From Mesocentrotus franciscanus (lineage: Eukaryota; Echinodermata; Echinoidea; Camarodonta; Strongylocentrotidae), in NCBI GenBank assembly GCA_037976565.1, contig CP137680.1:26361403-26425402 (forward strand): a DNA stretch of 64,000 nt, given 5' to 3'. A program made the position numbers and the translations under genes. Below, piece after piece: positions 43,001-57,700 of the stretch. Position 1 is the stretch's first letter, and each line of letters starts with the position of its first letter. Below the pieces are notes generated by a model, which saw only the letters and a list, made by a program, of their open reading frames with translations, did not search any database and was not told where the DNA came from.

Positions 43001-46000
43001 CAAGACAAGTTATAAATGTGAGTGAGAGGTATGACTACAAATGAAATTACATCTTTTATCAAATCATTAGTTATACCATCATATCCAGGGCTCTTCTTCC
43101 TTTTCAAGCCACTTCTATATCCTCATAATTCACTACAGAAACAACAAAAAAGTCTTTTCATTTGGACTGGCTAATAATTTTCAAAGGTTTCCTGTATATC
43201 AGGATGGAGCTAGACAGAGTAGCACCAATGTTAGAAAAAATATTCATTAAATGCTTCACATATCAGTTTCTTGTCTTCAATAAGACCATCCTTCCAGACG
43301 AGTTTTGTAATACTCTGTAGTTTAGGATTGGTTTTCAAGACATTTCAAATAACTGTCCATGTTCTTTAACATTGTGACACGTAGACTGGAATTCAAAATG
43401 ATAATAGTCTCCTTCTTCTGCTCCTCATTCTCCTCCTGCAAGTGCCTCTCTTCCTTCTTCAACAGCTCCTCATCCTTCTTCTCATCCTGGTTCTCATCTT
43501 CCTGCTGCACCTCTTGCCTCGCTTTCTCACTCTCCTCCACTTTCGGCATGTCTGAAGAACCACAAGATGACGTCATCGCTGCTGCTTGTTTTTTTTAAGC
43601 ACGCGAACAAATTCGATTATTTGTTCCACTTGAATATTGTTCAAATAGACATATGTATCAAACTCGATGACATCAGCCAGCTTGTGTTCAAATGCTGAAA
43701 GTATTCGGATCGCTATAGGTTTGACGAATGGAGAGAAGGGAATTGATGTCAACTACATGTATATATTTCCATGATATAAAGTAAATGATGTAAGTTTGTA
43801 CGTCTATTGAGAGTCAGAAAGGCGTTCACTTATTATTTTTTACATAGATTTAATGCCCTTCTGACTCTCAGCAGATGACACACGAACCAAGGTAAAGCAC
43901 GTACTTTCTGTTTGTATACCAAAGATAAATTTGTAAATGTTTAAGATTTTAAGTGGTATATCGTTTAACTGTATTTTATTTCATGCTTATGTTTCTGTTT
44001 CTGTTTATTCAAGAAGTGAACAGAATCTCCAGACTGCTATTTGGGCTATTAATTATGAGAGGTAAACATTGATTTAGAGATTTGAGGAATGTATTACTTT
44101 TATTTATTATTTATTTATTTTGTATTAACTTTTATTTATTTCTATTTATTTGGCTTTCTGGAAGATGTATCAATCTGCAACCGCAACTAAACTTCATTGG
44201 AAGTTGGCCTACCTCAGATCAGGGCCCCGTCTTACAAAGAGTTACGATTGATCCAAATCAATCGTAAGTCCTCCAATCAATCGCAAGTTGCAGTCTCCTA
44301 TCTCTTATGTACATAGTTGCGATTGATATCAATCGCAAATAAGTTGCGATTGAAATCAACTCTTTGTAAGATGGGGCCCAGGTTTTTAAAAGAAGAAGAA
44401 TTAGTTGACCTTTTCGATTTCACAACTAATACTAAATCCCCTTCAAAATAATTATGATACACCCATAGATGTATTAAATGATATTTAAACCTATGTTGTC
44501 CCTGTAGCATTGTTCTTTGACAATTATTTTGTATATGCTTATATACTAGTTCTAATATCCATGTAATACAATTTCAGGTCGATCGCTTGGCAGCCGGATT
44601 GGTATCGATCGGGGCGAAGCGAGGAGATCGCATCGGTATCTGGGGACCTAACTCCCTGGAATGGACGCTTACATTGTTTGCATGTGCCCGTTTAGGCGCC
44701 ATCTTGGTCAACCTTAGCCCTGCTTACGTGGAAAACGAACTGGAGTATGCTTTGAAGAAGGTGAGGATGAGATAAGGACAATTACAAAGACATGAAAATA
44801 CATACTATTTTTTTATCAAAACAGTCTCCATTGTATTAAAATATGACAGGGCGTGACAACTCTTTGTTCCCCAATCCGCTTCCCCTCCCGGGAATTTTAA
44901 CCATTACTCCGCATTAGAATAATGATAAGAATGAGAAGGAAAAAAAGAGAAGAAGAACAAGGAGAAGAAAAAGAAGAAGAACGAGAAGAAGAACGAAGAG
45001 GGGGAGGAGGAGGAGGAGGAGGAGGAGGAGGAGGAGGAGGAGGAGAAGAAGATGGAGGTTGAAGATATTTTACTCCCTCACAAAAGACATACCACCAGCA
45101 TATTAACTATCAATGCCTAAAACTTACTAAATTTCATCTCCTTTAGGCAAACGTAAAGCTCATAGTAGCATCCACACCTTTCAAGACACGGAGGTACTAT
45201 GATATTCTTGCTAGCATCTGTCCTGAGCTCGAGAAGGCATCCCCAGGTCATCTCAACAGTCAACGGTATATTTCCTTTATGATTCTAAAAGTGGCAGATT
45301 TATGTGTATTAATACTTTTTGGGGGGAGGGGGGGGGCTGGGCGGGCTCAGCCCAGTCGTGCAAACATTTGATATTTAAAAACCGACTCCCCTTAATCATT
45401 GTATGCGTCCCTTCCAAACTCTAATCTCAGAACTACCTGAAAATGTCGTCTTTTTCTTTTCTCCTTCTTCTTCTTTTTTTTTTTGGGGGGAGAGGGGATA
45501 TATAGTTTGTCCGGCATTTCTTTGTAATTGTGCCGCCCTTCTTAACAGTTAACAAAATCCTGAATCTGCCCCTGGATTCTAGAAAATGTACCTCCTGGAT
45601 ATCACCCCTAGAAAACTGCCCCTAAAGACAACTTTCGTTCCCCCGAATAATTACTCCCAGGACAATAACACATGCACAACCGGACGACTGCCGCTCGAGA
45701 AAGCTTCCCCAAGAGAATCAAACCCTCCCCAAAACAATCAAACCTTAAGACATTTACCCCATGGACACCTAACCCCTGTTTTATGTACCGCTGTATTTGT
45801 TAGGAGGTAGATATGATTATTTGTAAAGGGGTATTAACAGTTCTTGGGAAATAGTCTCTGGGTGTAGTTATCCAGGGTTAGTTATCCAGGCTTAGTTGTC
45901 CGGGTAGTTGTCGAAGGTGTTAGGTCGGGGGAGAGTAGTCAGCCTGATACATACCCGTGTTTACAAGCATTTACATCTTGTCTTTGTTGTTGTTGATTTA

Positions 46001-49000
46001 CTTGAATTACACAAATATATTTGTGTGAATTGCCTAAATATTATAAATCAGTGCAATTATCTAAATTTATCTTTCATGAAAGCTCAACAAATTAAATTTT
46101 CCTTCGTAATTACAATGAACTGACACGAGAGAAATAAATAATATCACCATCGGGAGATTTGACACCATGATCATATTCTGGAAGCCTGTCCTGATGTAGC
46201 CACACCATTTCACCCATAAGATTTGACCCCTCAAAGTTACTCAGACCATCCAAGTCATCGCCCAATAGGTTGTCAGCCTGACCGTAGCAGTCGGGTTTAG
46301 CCCTCAAATCTCTCAAACAGACCCCCATAATCGGCTCGATTTGGGGCTACCCAATTTACCCCATGCACCAAACTATGTCAGTTTAGGGAGTAGTAATACT
46401 AAACATTTGAAACGCAAAACACTGCCAATAAAATCTTATGGGTAGATTTAGGTGGCTCTTTCGGGACAGGCCCTTGGAATATCAACAATGATAAAATATT
46501 CCTGTTTTCTTTTTAAATACCAGCCTACCAGATTTGAAATCCGTAATCATAATGGGCAACGACCAACATCCTGGCTCCTGGGTCTTTAATGACGTCATTG
46601 ATATGGGAAGGAAAGAACATTATGACATCATCGAGCAGAGAAAGAAATCAGTACAATTTGACGATATCATTAACATCCAGTTTACATCAGTGAGTAATTC
46701 ATTCAGCATTTAATAAATGATCTGTAAATACGACACTTAATTGCTCCTTCGAAAATCACTCCGCGTCAATAACCGAATTCTTAACTTTAACCATGGAGTA
46801 GTAATCTACAACCCAACTGCAACCCTAACCTTAACTCCACACCTTTGGCGTAATAAACCTGGATCAATAAGCCAGTTCATAGTTGCAGTCTGAGCATGAG
46901 CAGATAAAGGTCATTGCAGACCAAATTGTGAAATACACGGAGACAAAATACTGGATAGGCCTACGTGCTCATGAAAGTTATGTAATCATTATTCATTTAT
47001 GCACAAGCAGTGCACTCCATGATACACAGGTGGAAGTATTCTTTGAAAAGGGAAACAAAGGCTATTTATGTAGGACCTCCATCGCTGTAGGAGTGATTAG
47101 TTCAAAATGTACAAAGTGAGACCTCTTCATGTTTTGAAGATCTGTTGATATTCAGGGTTATTTGGGACATGCATGTGCTAACAGTGAACTGGTCTATTGT
47201 TGCAGGAGCAAATGTTGAATTATAGGTCAATTTAGCCGAAAGAGAATTTGGACAACGGCATCGACATTACAAATTGCACTTGATACAAAATACTGAATAA
47301 TTATATAAATTTTAAATTATTTACCAAGGTTTTACCAGTATTTTTCTTTAATCTGTGACTTCTTGTCTTGCTTTGTACAGGGTACTACTGGTCATCCCAA
47401 GGCGACGTGTATTACTCACTTTCACTTGGTCAACAACATGGTGATCTTAGGAAGCTTGATCAATGTTGTCGGAATCGACAAGGTGAGCCCTCATGATAGT
47501 TAACCTGAACCGTTGGCCCAGATTCTTGAAAGAGGGTCACGTTAAATCTGTCTAACTTTAATTTAGGCATATTATGACTCTAGAGTAATGCACTATGAAA
47601 ATGTAAAACATTTTCAATAGGCCATTTTCGTAATGAAATCAACTTAAATGCATAAATCTTTGTTAAGTGCCTCGTTACGAATTTACGAATAATCGTATTT
47701 CAATCGTCAGAATGCAAATTGCATACATAACGTGTTATTACGTAGGGCAAGCCATAATGTTTGTCATACCTAGCAACAAGTAATGTATGCAATTTGTATT
47801 CTGACTATTGAATTACATTTATTCGTAACAGGTGAATGAATTAATTTGAAATGAGGCACTTGAAGACTTAAGCATTACATTTGATTATATTACGAAAAAG
47901 GCCTATTTAGAGCAGGGATCATTTTGTCATTTCGTCAAAGATATTGTTGTAATTACTTTGAGGCTATTTAAGGATTACACAAAAGTCACATATATAATGT
48001 ATATACTGGCCCATATTGGCCCATCTTGGGGAAGAGAACAATGTAGAAAAAAAATCTACCTCCCCTCCATACATATCATGACTACACTGTATATATTTTT
48101 ATCGTTATCTGTTCTTTGTTTGATTTTTTCCTGTATGTGTGTGTTTTAGGGGTAGGCTTTCATATAAGGAATCCCTCCTTTCTGCCTATCCCAAATACTC
48201 TCATAAATTGCCATTTGTTATTTGTTTTCACTATTTTGTTTTTTATCATTCCATTCTGTATTTGTATGTTTTAAATGTTTTTATGAAGAGTGTTGAATAA
48301 ACTTTGAATTGAATTGAATTTAATTATTAGCCTTATTTTCAAACCATACCTGGCATTATAATTATATATCATATGGTGACAGATAATCATAATGGATTAA
48401 TTAAGAGCGAGCAAAAGTTTTTTTAATGCAAAATGTCAGTTATGGTGTAAACCCATTTACACCATAAAAAGAACAGCTGTGTTTACTTTTTCCTTGATAT
48501 TTTTTTTTTCTTTTTTTGGCGGGCCGCTTATTAAGAACTTTTTAGCCTCCATTTGTGAAATCGTATCTCTGAGGTTTAATCTTTTTTATTTTAAAGTTTA
48601 AAGAGGTTTTTAATTTCTATCATCGTTCAATTGTTCTCCCCTTCAGGCAGGATGTGTTCCTGTCCCTCTGTTTCATTGTGGCGGCATGTCAGGTCTTATC
48701 CTTGGGTTAGTCCACGGGAGTAAGACCGTCTTTCCTTCCGCTGCTTTCGATGCACCCGCCTGCTTACGAGCTATACACGAGGAGAGGTAAAGATTAAGGC
48801 TGAGGCCGAGTACATTGTTTCCATCTCAACATAAATGGCATGCAACTTGTACATGCAAACTGATCAAAACACGGTTGCAAAGCCTTTCGAGAAATCACCT
48901 CGTTAACTCAAAGGCGATTTCAATACAGTATTATCTAATAGAAATCATATTCGGACTGGATAATACGTCATGGTAATGTTCGCAACTTCAAAAAGGTGGT

Positions 49001-52000
49001 GGAAAAAACTTATTGAAATCGCTTAAGTTGATTTTTTTAAAGTATTAGCAATTGTATTTCAATAGGCATTTTCGTAATGTAATAATAATAATAATAATAA
49101 TATTCAGCTTTTATATAGCGCTTATTACTAATGTCTCTAAGCGCTTTACAGATATACTATTTATTACCCTGGTCATTGGATTCAGTGCTTGCCCGCACAC
49201 ACTGTGTGCACAATCTCCACTCCCTGGGGAGCATTCCAGCCAGGCGTTACTTGACACTCAAAAACTGTTTGACCAACAATGACGGTCGCATCCTACCGGG
49301 TACCAATTTAACACCTGGGTGGAGAGTAGCAAGTGCAGGTTAATATCTTGCCAAAGGATATTAGTGCCGTGTCGGGATTCGAACCCTCGACCTTCGCATC
49401 TCCAGTCAAGCGCCTTAAACCACTCGACCACGACACTCAAATCAAATTTAATGCAAATCAAATTTAGTGCCTCGTTACAAATTATTTCATTCACCTGTTT
49501 ATACGAATAATTGTATTTCAATAGTCAGAATGCGAATTGCAAACATTACGTGTTGTTAGGTAGGACAAGCCATACTTATTGTCCTAATTCGCATTGTTCA
49601 TAATTTGGACGAAGCTACAGAGAAGAAATATATCAAAGCACAGTACTATGTTTATGTTTTCAGATGCGCACATATATTGATGGTACCAACCATGGTCATT
49701 GATATTCTTCAACACCCTGAGCTGTCAACCTTTGACCTCAGTCCTCTACAAAACCTTTCTTCTGGCGGAAGTGCCGTTCCATCACAAGTGCGAAGGGATG
49801 CAGAAGAGATATTGAAAGTGAAGACAAAGGTACTTCTTTTCTTTGATTTTGAAATGTCCGAGTCCTTAGTTTAAAAAGTCGTTTGAGAAGAAGTCGAGTC
49901 TTGAGTTAAGTCGAGTTCGCAGGGGTCGAGCCCCGAGTCATGTCAAGCAGGGGCGTCGCTAGACCTTTTTCAGTGGGGGAGGGTAGAGGCCACCGATTAC
50001 CGACAAAACTAGCCACCAATTACCGACAACTATATTAATGCCAATGTCCCAATGTCTACAAATTTAACCGTATAAACCCGGGGCCGGGGGCTAAATTATT
50101 TTTCCTACGAACTATCAGGCGCGTTGCTAGGATTTTATTTTAGGTGGTAGTGAGCACGCGAAGCGTGCACATCACTTACATAGCGCGCTCCCTAGGGGGT
50201 GGGTGCAGGGAGGGGGTTGTTTCCCCCTCCCGCGGGAGCGCGGAAGCTTTGTCTTTTCATTAATTTATTAGGGAAAGAAGACGATTCGTTGTACGGTTCT
50301 CGACTCTCAGTAATCCTTGTCTGTACTCAGTTCCCCCCTCTTTAACGGAATCTTTAACGTTTCATTAAATTATATGAAAAGAAGACGATGCGTTGTACCG
50401 TCCCCGACTCTTAATTCTTGTTTCGCCCCTCCCACGCGAAGTGCGGAAGCTATGACGTTTCTTTAAATTATTAGAGAAAGAAGACGATTCGTTGTACCGT
50501 TCTCTACTCTTAATCCCATAAAGCATTGATGTTGCATTAAATTATTACTCTTAATCCTTGTTTAAATTCATTTTCGCCCCTATCGCGCGAAGCGCGAAAG
50601 CTTTGACGTTTCATTAAATAATTAGAGAAAGAAGACGATTCGTTGTACCGTTCTCTACTCTTAATCCTTGTCTGAATTCAGTTCCCCCTCCCGCGCGAAA
50701 GCATTGATGTTTCATTAAATTATAAGAGAAAAAACGATTCGTTGTACCGTTCCCGACTCTTAATTCTTGTTGATCGCCCCTCCCGCGCGAAGCGCGGAAG
50801 CTTATGACGTTTCATTATATCATTATATAGAGAAAGAAGACGATTCGTTGTACCGTTCTCTACTCTTAATCCTTGTCTGAATTCAGTTCCCCCTCCCGCG
50901 CGAAAGCATTGATGTTTCATTAAATTATAAGAGAAAAAACGATTCGTTGTACCGTTCCCGACTCTTAATTCTTGTTTCGCCCTCCCGCGCGAAGCGCGAA
51001 GCTTATGACGATTAATATTAGAGAAAGAAGACGATTCGTTGTACCGTTCTCTACTCTTAATCCTTGTCTGAATTCAGTTCCCCCTCCCGCGCGAAAGCAT
51101 TGATGTTTCATTAAATTATTAGTCTTAATCCTTGTTTGAATATATTTTCGCCCCTCCCGCGCGAAGCGCGAAAGCATTGATGTTTCATTAAATTATTACT
51201 CTTAATCCTTGTTTGAATTCATTTTCGCCCCTCCCGCGCGAAGCGCGAAAGCTCTGACGTTTCATTAAATTATTAGAGAAAGAAGACGATTCGTTGTACC
51301 GTTCTCTACTCTTAATCCTTGTCTGAATTCAGTTTACCCTCCCGCGCGAAAGCATTGATGTTTCATTAAATTATGACTCTTAATCCTTGTTTGAATTCAT
51401 TTTCGCCCCTCCCGCGCGAAAGCTTTGACGTTTCATTAAATTATTAGAGAAGGAAGACGATTCATTGATCCGTTCTCGACTTTTAATCCTTGTCTGAATT
51501 CATTTCCCCCCCCCGCGCGAAGCGAAGCTTTGACGGTTATTAAATTATTAGAAAGAAGACGATTCGTTATACTGTTTTCGACTCTTAATCTTTGTCAGAA
51601 TTCAGTTTCACCCCTTCCGCGCAAAGCGCGGAAACTTTTTCGTGTCCTTAAATTATTAGAGAAAGAAGACGATTCGTTGTACCGTTCTCAACTCTTAATC
51701 ATTGTCTGAATTACAAAAAGTTTTACTTTGTCTGATAAAAAGTCACAGTTCGTAGGGAAAACAAATTTGCCGGCCGACCGACATAGTACATCTCACCGAC
51801 TTCAAACTTCTGCATTGATATAGTACACGATGATCGAGCAAGAATACCAACATAGCTGACCGTATCTTTCTTGCTCCCTCGACGAGGCAACTCCACCCAA
51901 CAACCCCCTCTCTCTCTTACTCCAACCCCTCTTCTCTCAGGCTCTTACCCCCCCTCTCCTCTCTTTCATCCCCGTTTCCTTTGTTTCCTTTTTCTCTTTT

Positions 52001-54716
52001 TTCTTTTTTTTCCCCCTTTTTTCCTTTTCTTTCTTTTCTCTCTTTTCCTTTCCTTCCTTCCCTCTCCTTCCTCTTTTCTTTTTCTCTTTCTTCCTTTCTC
52101 TTTCCTTTCTTTTCCTTTTTTTTTTTTCTTTCCCTTTCCCTCTCTTTTTCCCCTCCCGCTTTTTCATTTTTGCCGATGGCAGCGCAATTTTACCGACAAA
52201 ATCCCGACAGATGGGGGTGTCGCCCCCTCACCCCTTAGCGACGCCCTTGATGTCAAGTCAGCTTGGTCGATTCCTGAGTCACTCAAGTCAGCTGGGTCGA
52301 GTCCCAAGTTAGTCGAGTGAGTAGGTGTAGAGTCCCGAGTTAAAAAGTCGAGTGAGTAACAGTCGAGTCTCAAGTTAAGCCGAGTGAGTTAAAGTCGAGT
52401 CTCCAGTTTAGTCGAGCTAACTAGTAGGGGTAGAGTCCCAAGTTTAGTTAACGGGTGTCGATTCCCGATTTAATTCGTGTTTACAGGCTTACAGCAGGTG
52501 TGGAGTCCCGAGTCATAGTGGAAATCGTAAAGATAAACCCATTTTCATCTTTTCTATAACCTCTGAAGTGATGCCTCTGTCATCCATGTTCTTACGTTCG
52601 TCTCAAAGGGCAGTCCAACCTTGTAATTAGTTCATTTTTATGAAAAATGAAACCTAATGGCGAAATTGAAATAATAATAATTAGGGAATTATGAGTGTTT
52701 TGAAATATGAGATCACTAAATTTATGCGAATCTCAAATTGGTTATTTTGGTCGTTGGATTGTGACGTAGTCATGAACAACTCTCCCGTTCGTCATGTACA
52801 AAATCATTACCTTATAATTTTCTCTCAAGTGCCTTCTTTCTTGGGGCACTACATGAAATATATATTGGAAGCATACTATTACAGGACCTCTATAAAAGAA
52901 AGACCCTAATGAGTGATACATTTTGAGACATTGACATTTTATTCATTTTCTTTGGTGTTGAAACAAATGGAAAAGCTGTCACAGTGACATTACAGAATCA
53001 GCCAATGATAAAGAGCCCATACGTATGATGAGAATTAAAAAAAAATCATAACTTTTTTTGTCCGATTTCATTCAAATTTTCACCATTCTGCTTCTCTGAC
53101 TTTCCTTTTTTTCTTCGAGTACTTGTCTATTAAAGATAAGCTTAAAGATAAAGTTGAGTTTTGGTCATGCGATTACATTGTGAAAGAAACGGTGTGGAAT
53201 TGATCAGAAAAGGTTGATCATGTAGCAAATAAGTATTGGTGGGTACTGCAAGGTTCTGGAGTCATCAAAATAATAAGAAATTTGGCCCAGTCTTGGTAAA
53301 GTAAGCACTGTACACAGAAAGATGTATATGGGACTACACAAACATGTGGCATAAATATCGGGCCTCATTTTTAAGCTGTTACTTGTCATAATTAGAATAT
53401 GGAGGCATTTGAAGAGCTATGCTTTTCAGGGAACATTTTTTCTCTGATGTACTTCCACACTTGCATAATAACAATGATAACGCTAACAAATTATTTTTCA
53501 CCTTTCCCCAGAACTCAACCTTCTCTTTAAAGGTACTATGTCCCATTTGCAGGCCAAAAATATGAAAAGGTTAAATTCCAACGGCATTTGAAAGACAATA
53601 CTAATTTAGAACTTCCCTCAAAACGAAAGGGCTTGAAAATGGCTTTTAGTGGGAAAATAACGACCATTAGTTGTCGAATCGACTTAAGTGATTGCAATCA
53701 CCTAAGTAATAGTCTGATTTTCAGACCCTTGTACCGAATGGTCGTACGTTTTGTGCTGCACAAAGATTCAATCAGTTTAATTTTGGCCATTACAAGAAGT
53801 GGGTTATTGATGTAGACAAATGCTCATGTACCTGTTACAGCTCATTTTATGTATGTTATTACCAAAGAAAAAAAGATGTCAGTCAGTCACTCAATAGTGT
53901 CTGACAGTGAAGTCTAGAAGGTAAACGGGTTTCCTTGCATAATTTGAATATTAGGACACTGATAATGTTTAAATTTCACAGATAGGACATACATGACATA
54001 TTCATAATTCCTGCAAAGTTCTACAGAATTTGATGTTGGCTGCAAAAGGGACATAGTATCTTTAAGTTCTGGTAATGATAGAAAATAAATTTTCACAGAA
54101 TCCAATAAAAACTTACACTGAATGCTCAAGATTACAAATGAATGACATGTGCCAAACGATTTTGGTAGAAAATGTTTAGGGGCTGAACCGGCTGAGTAAT
54201 GAGCATAGAAAGATAAAAAAAATCAAGGTAAGTAGGCCCGACACCATGCATTGCTTAACACAGGTCACTATGTGCAAATGAGAGTTGTGGTTTTTATTGA
54301 AGATGATTTCCAGCAAGTTTTTTGTGAGTTTGTTTTTATTTTACTGGTTCAAACAATCAATCTACTGCAGGATAAACAATCCAGAATTAATTATAGCCAC
54401 GTTCTCTCGACATACGATTCCCATACCAGAGCTCCAGATTAGCGTTAAGGTCGGAATTTCCTTGAACTTTTCGTCAGGTTCTATACGGGATGACAGAAAG
54501 TTCTCTTGGTGTATTGGCGTCGCTAGATACTGACCCGGAATCAGCCCGGATGAAACCGGCAGGCCGTGCTCTTCCTTGGATAGAGGTAACATATCCAGAG
54601 GTTAAAAATGATAACAACCATGATGATAATATTTGTAGTAGTAGCAGAAGCATTGTTATTTTTATTATTTTTGTTTTTATTATTAGTGGTAGTAGTATTA
54701 GTAGTAGTAGTAGTAT

Positions 54717-54766
<50 letters not shown>

Positions 54767-57700
54767 GTAGTAGTAGTAGTAGCAGTCGTCGTATTAGTAG
54801 TACATGTAGTAGCAATAGTAGTAGTGATAATAATAATGATGATGATGTAAATGTTAAAAAATATTAATGATGATGGTTATAATAATAACAATAATAATAT
54901 TAATTAATTAATAAACATTTTGTACGTGAGTCGATCAAAAATAAGAAATGCAACAGATAAGGAATACAGACATATAACTGCCTGGAGTTTCCTTGTGCAG
55001 TGTGTCATTATTTGCCGACACCGGACTTGATTGGGTGTACAAGTCTCGCCCACATCGAAATTGAATATCCCGGTAAGAAATACCCCAGTCACTCAGAGAG
55101 TCTTTGAGGTGAGGAAATTTATGATGATGAGTTTTCGTTAAGGGGCAGTTGGTAGAGGGTGCTGTGCATTACATAAGACCTGTCTCTCGTGAAAATTACC
55201 CAGTGAGAACCCAAGCTTATGTCTTTATTCATCTCTTATTCTTCAAAAATATTTCAGATAAAGATTACGAATCCGTCAACGAACGAGATCGTGGATGTAA
55301 ACACACCTGGGGAGCTTTGTATTCGAGGTCCATGTGTGATGTCGGGGTACTTAGACGATGACGTGAAGACCAAGGAGGCCATCGATCACGCCAGATGGCT
55401 TCATTCAGGGTATTTGGTCCTTTTATTATTAACAACCCGTTCCGAAAAATGCTTGATAAACTTTCTAAAAAGAGAAGTAAATTACATCTAGGAGTGTATC
55501 AACGAAAGAGAGAGAGAGAGAGAGAGAGAGTGTGTGTGTGTGTGTGAGAGATACTGGGAGAGGAGATTAAATCTCAATTAATCTAATCTCAATGCGTATC
55601 AAAATATCTTTTTAATGTTTCCAAAATGTGCAGCACACAGACACACGCACACCCACACGCCCAGACAGACATTCTTATATACAATATTCCTCCCTTCCAC
55701 ATGAGTGCTACGATATTACCTAACAATCGTTATCATGAAAACCTAGTTTATATTCCATTCCACTTCACGTATTATCTGCAAAACTAAAAAGAATAATATA
55801 TTTTTTTTATAGAGATCTTGCTTCGATGGATGAAGATGGGTACGTTGAGATCTTGAGTCGCATTAAAGACACGGTGATCAGAGGAGGAGAGAATATTTAC
55901 CCCGTACAGATCGAAATACTTCTTCATAAACACCCCAAGATCAAAGACGTTCAGGTTGCTTTTTTGTTTGTTATTCATTTTAAAGTGCAAATATAATGTT
56001 GACGTTAAGCAAGTGGTATAAAAAGACTTATCAAATTGAGATGACATTGATTTCATCTCTATGCCATTTAAATCGAATGAAAAAAAAAAAAAACACTATC
56101 ACAATTACTTTCGAAAAATCAACCTAACGCAATTTCCATAGCCTCGTGCGTCACCTATTGAAATGTGCGAACTTGAAAATGACATTATGACGTAAGCCGA
56201 ACATGAAATACTGTATATGGGACATACAATATGGTATTGGAATCGCTCTTGAGTTGATTGTGATCGTGTTTAAAAGTAGCCTACATTAAGTACAATCAGG
56301 GCAATCGAAAATGACACCTCGTCCAATGGTGTCGATTTGTATCCGTGGTTGGGGGAGGGGGGATGATAGGTGCCAAAATATTTTCGGCAATGGATCAAAG
56401 CAACCAAGAGGTAGAAGCGTGTGGCAGGTTGCACCCCTCCCTTCCAAGTTATTAACTTTTTCAAGTCACCCTCAATAAAGATAACATTTCAGAGAATATA
56501 AGAGTGGTAATAAAATTAATAACATGCTAAATGTTAGTCCTGACTCTTGCCTGCAGTGTAGGCCTACCAGACTGATATCATCTATTTTTAAACGAAATTT
56601 AGACATTGCCACCAAAAAAAATCCAATGGTGAGGGATATCAACTTGTGAAATTATTATGTTACCAGTGGGCAAATGCATTAATAAGCAACCAGGAAAGGT
56701 TCATGTAGACAGAAAATTCTTTATTTCCTGGTGACAGAAACATACATTTTATGAATATTGATGTCTCCAAACAACATTCATCGTGAAAAACCCATTCCAA
56801 TATTCTGTGTAAGGAGATCTCAAAAAACATAGTTCTCATTAGTAAATGAAAAACATATTGCTTTTGGTTCTTCATTTGACTCTCTTCCTTCTTTAATTAA
56901 ACCAACTGAATCCTCTCTGCGGAAACTCAATTCAATGAAACAGAATATCACTGATGCAAAATTTGGTTCTCAAAATGACAGAAAATTTCCACTCCTGATC
57001 TCAAACTGTCTGTTTCTTAAAAACATAATATAAAACTTACGCTCCAACTACCAAACAACAAACTTCCATTATCTTTTTCTTCACCCAGATATACTTATTA
57101 TAGCAGATACGCTCTAAAATATTAGCATGATATTCCCCTAAGGCCCTGACCAGAGNNNNNNNNNNNNNNNNNNNNNNNNNNNNNNNNNNNNNNNNNNNNN
57201 NNNNNNNNNNNNNNNNNNNNNNNNNNNNNNNNNNNNNNNNNNNNNNNNNNNNNNNNNNNNNNNNNNNNNNNNNNNNNNNNNNNNNNNNNNNNNNNNNNNN
57301 NNNNNNNNNNNNNNNNNNNNNNNNNNNNNNNNNNNNNNNNNNNNNNNNNNNNNNNNNNNNNNNNNNNNNNNNNNNNNNNNNNNNNNNNNNNNNNNNNNNN
57401 NNNNNNNNNNNNNNNNNNNNNNNNNNNNNNNNNNNNNNNNNNNNNNNNNNNNNNNNNNNNNNNNNNNNNNNNNNNNNNNNNNNNNNNNNNNNNNNNNNNN
57501 NNNNNNNNNNNNNNNNNNNNNNNNNNNNNNNNNNNNNNNNNNNNNNNNNNNNNNNNNNNNNNNNNNNNNNNNNNNNNNNNNNNNNNNNNNNNNNNNNNNN
57601 NNNNNNNNNNNNNNNNNNNNNNNNNNNNNNNNNNNNNNNNNNNNNNNNNNNNNNNAAACATAATATAAAACTTACGTTCCAACTACCAAACAACAAACTT

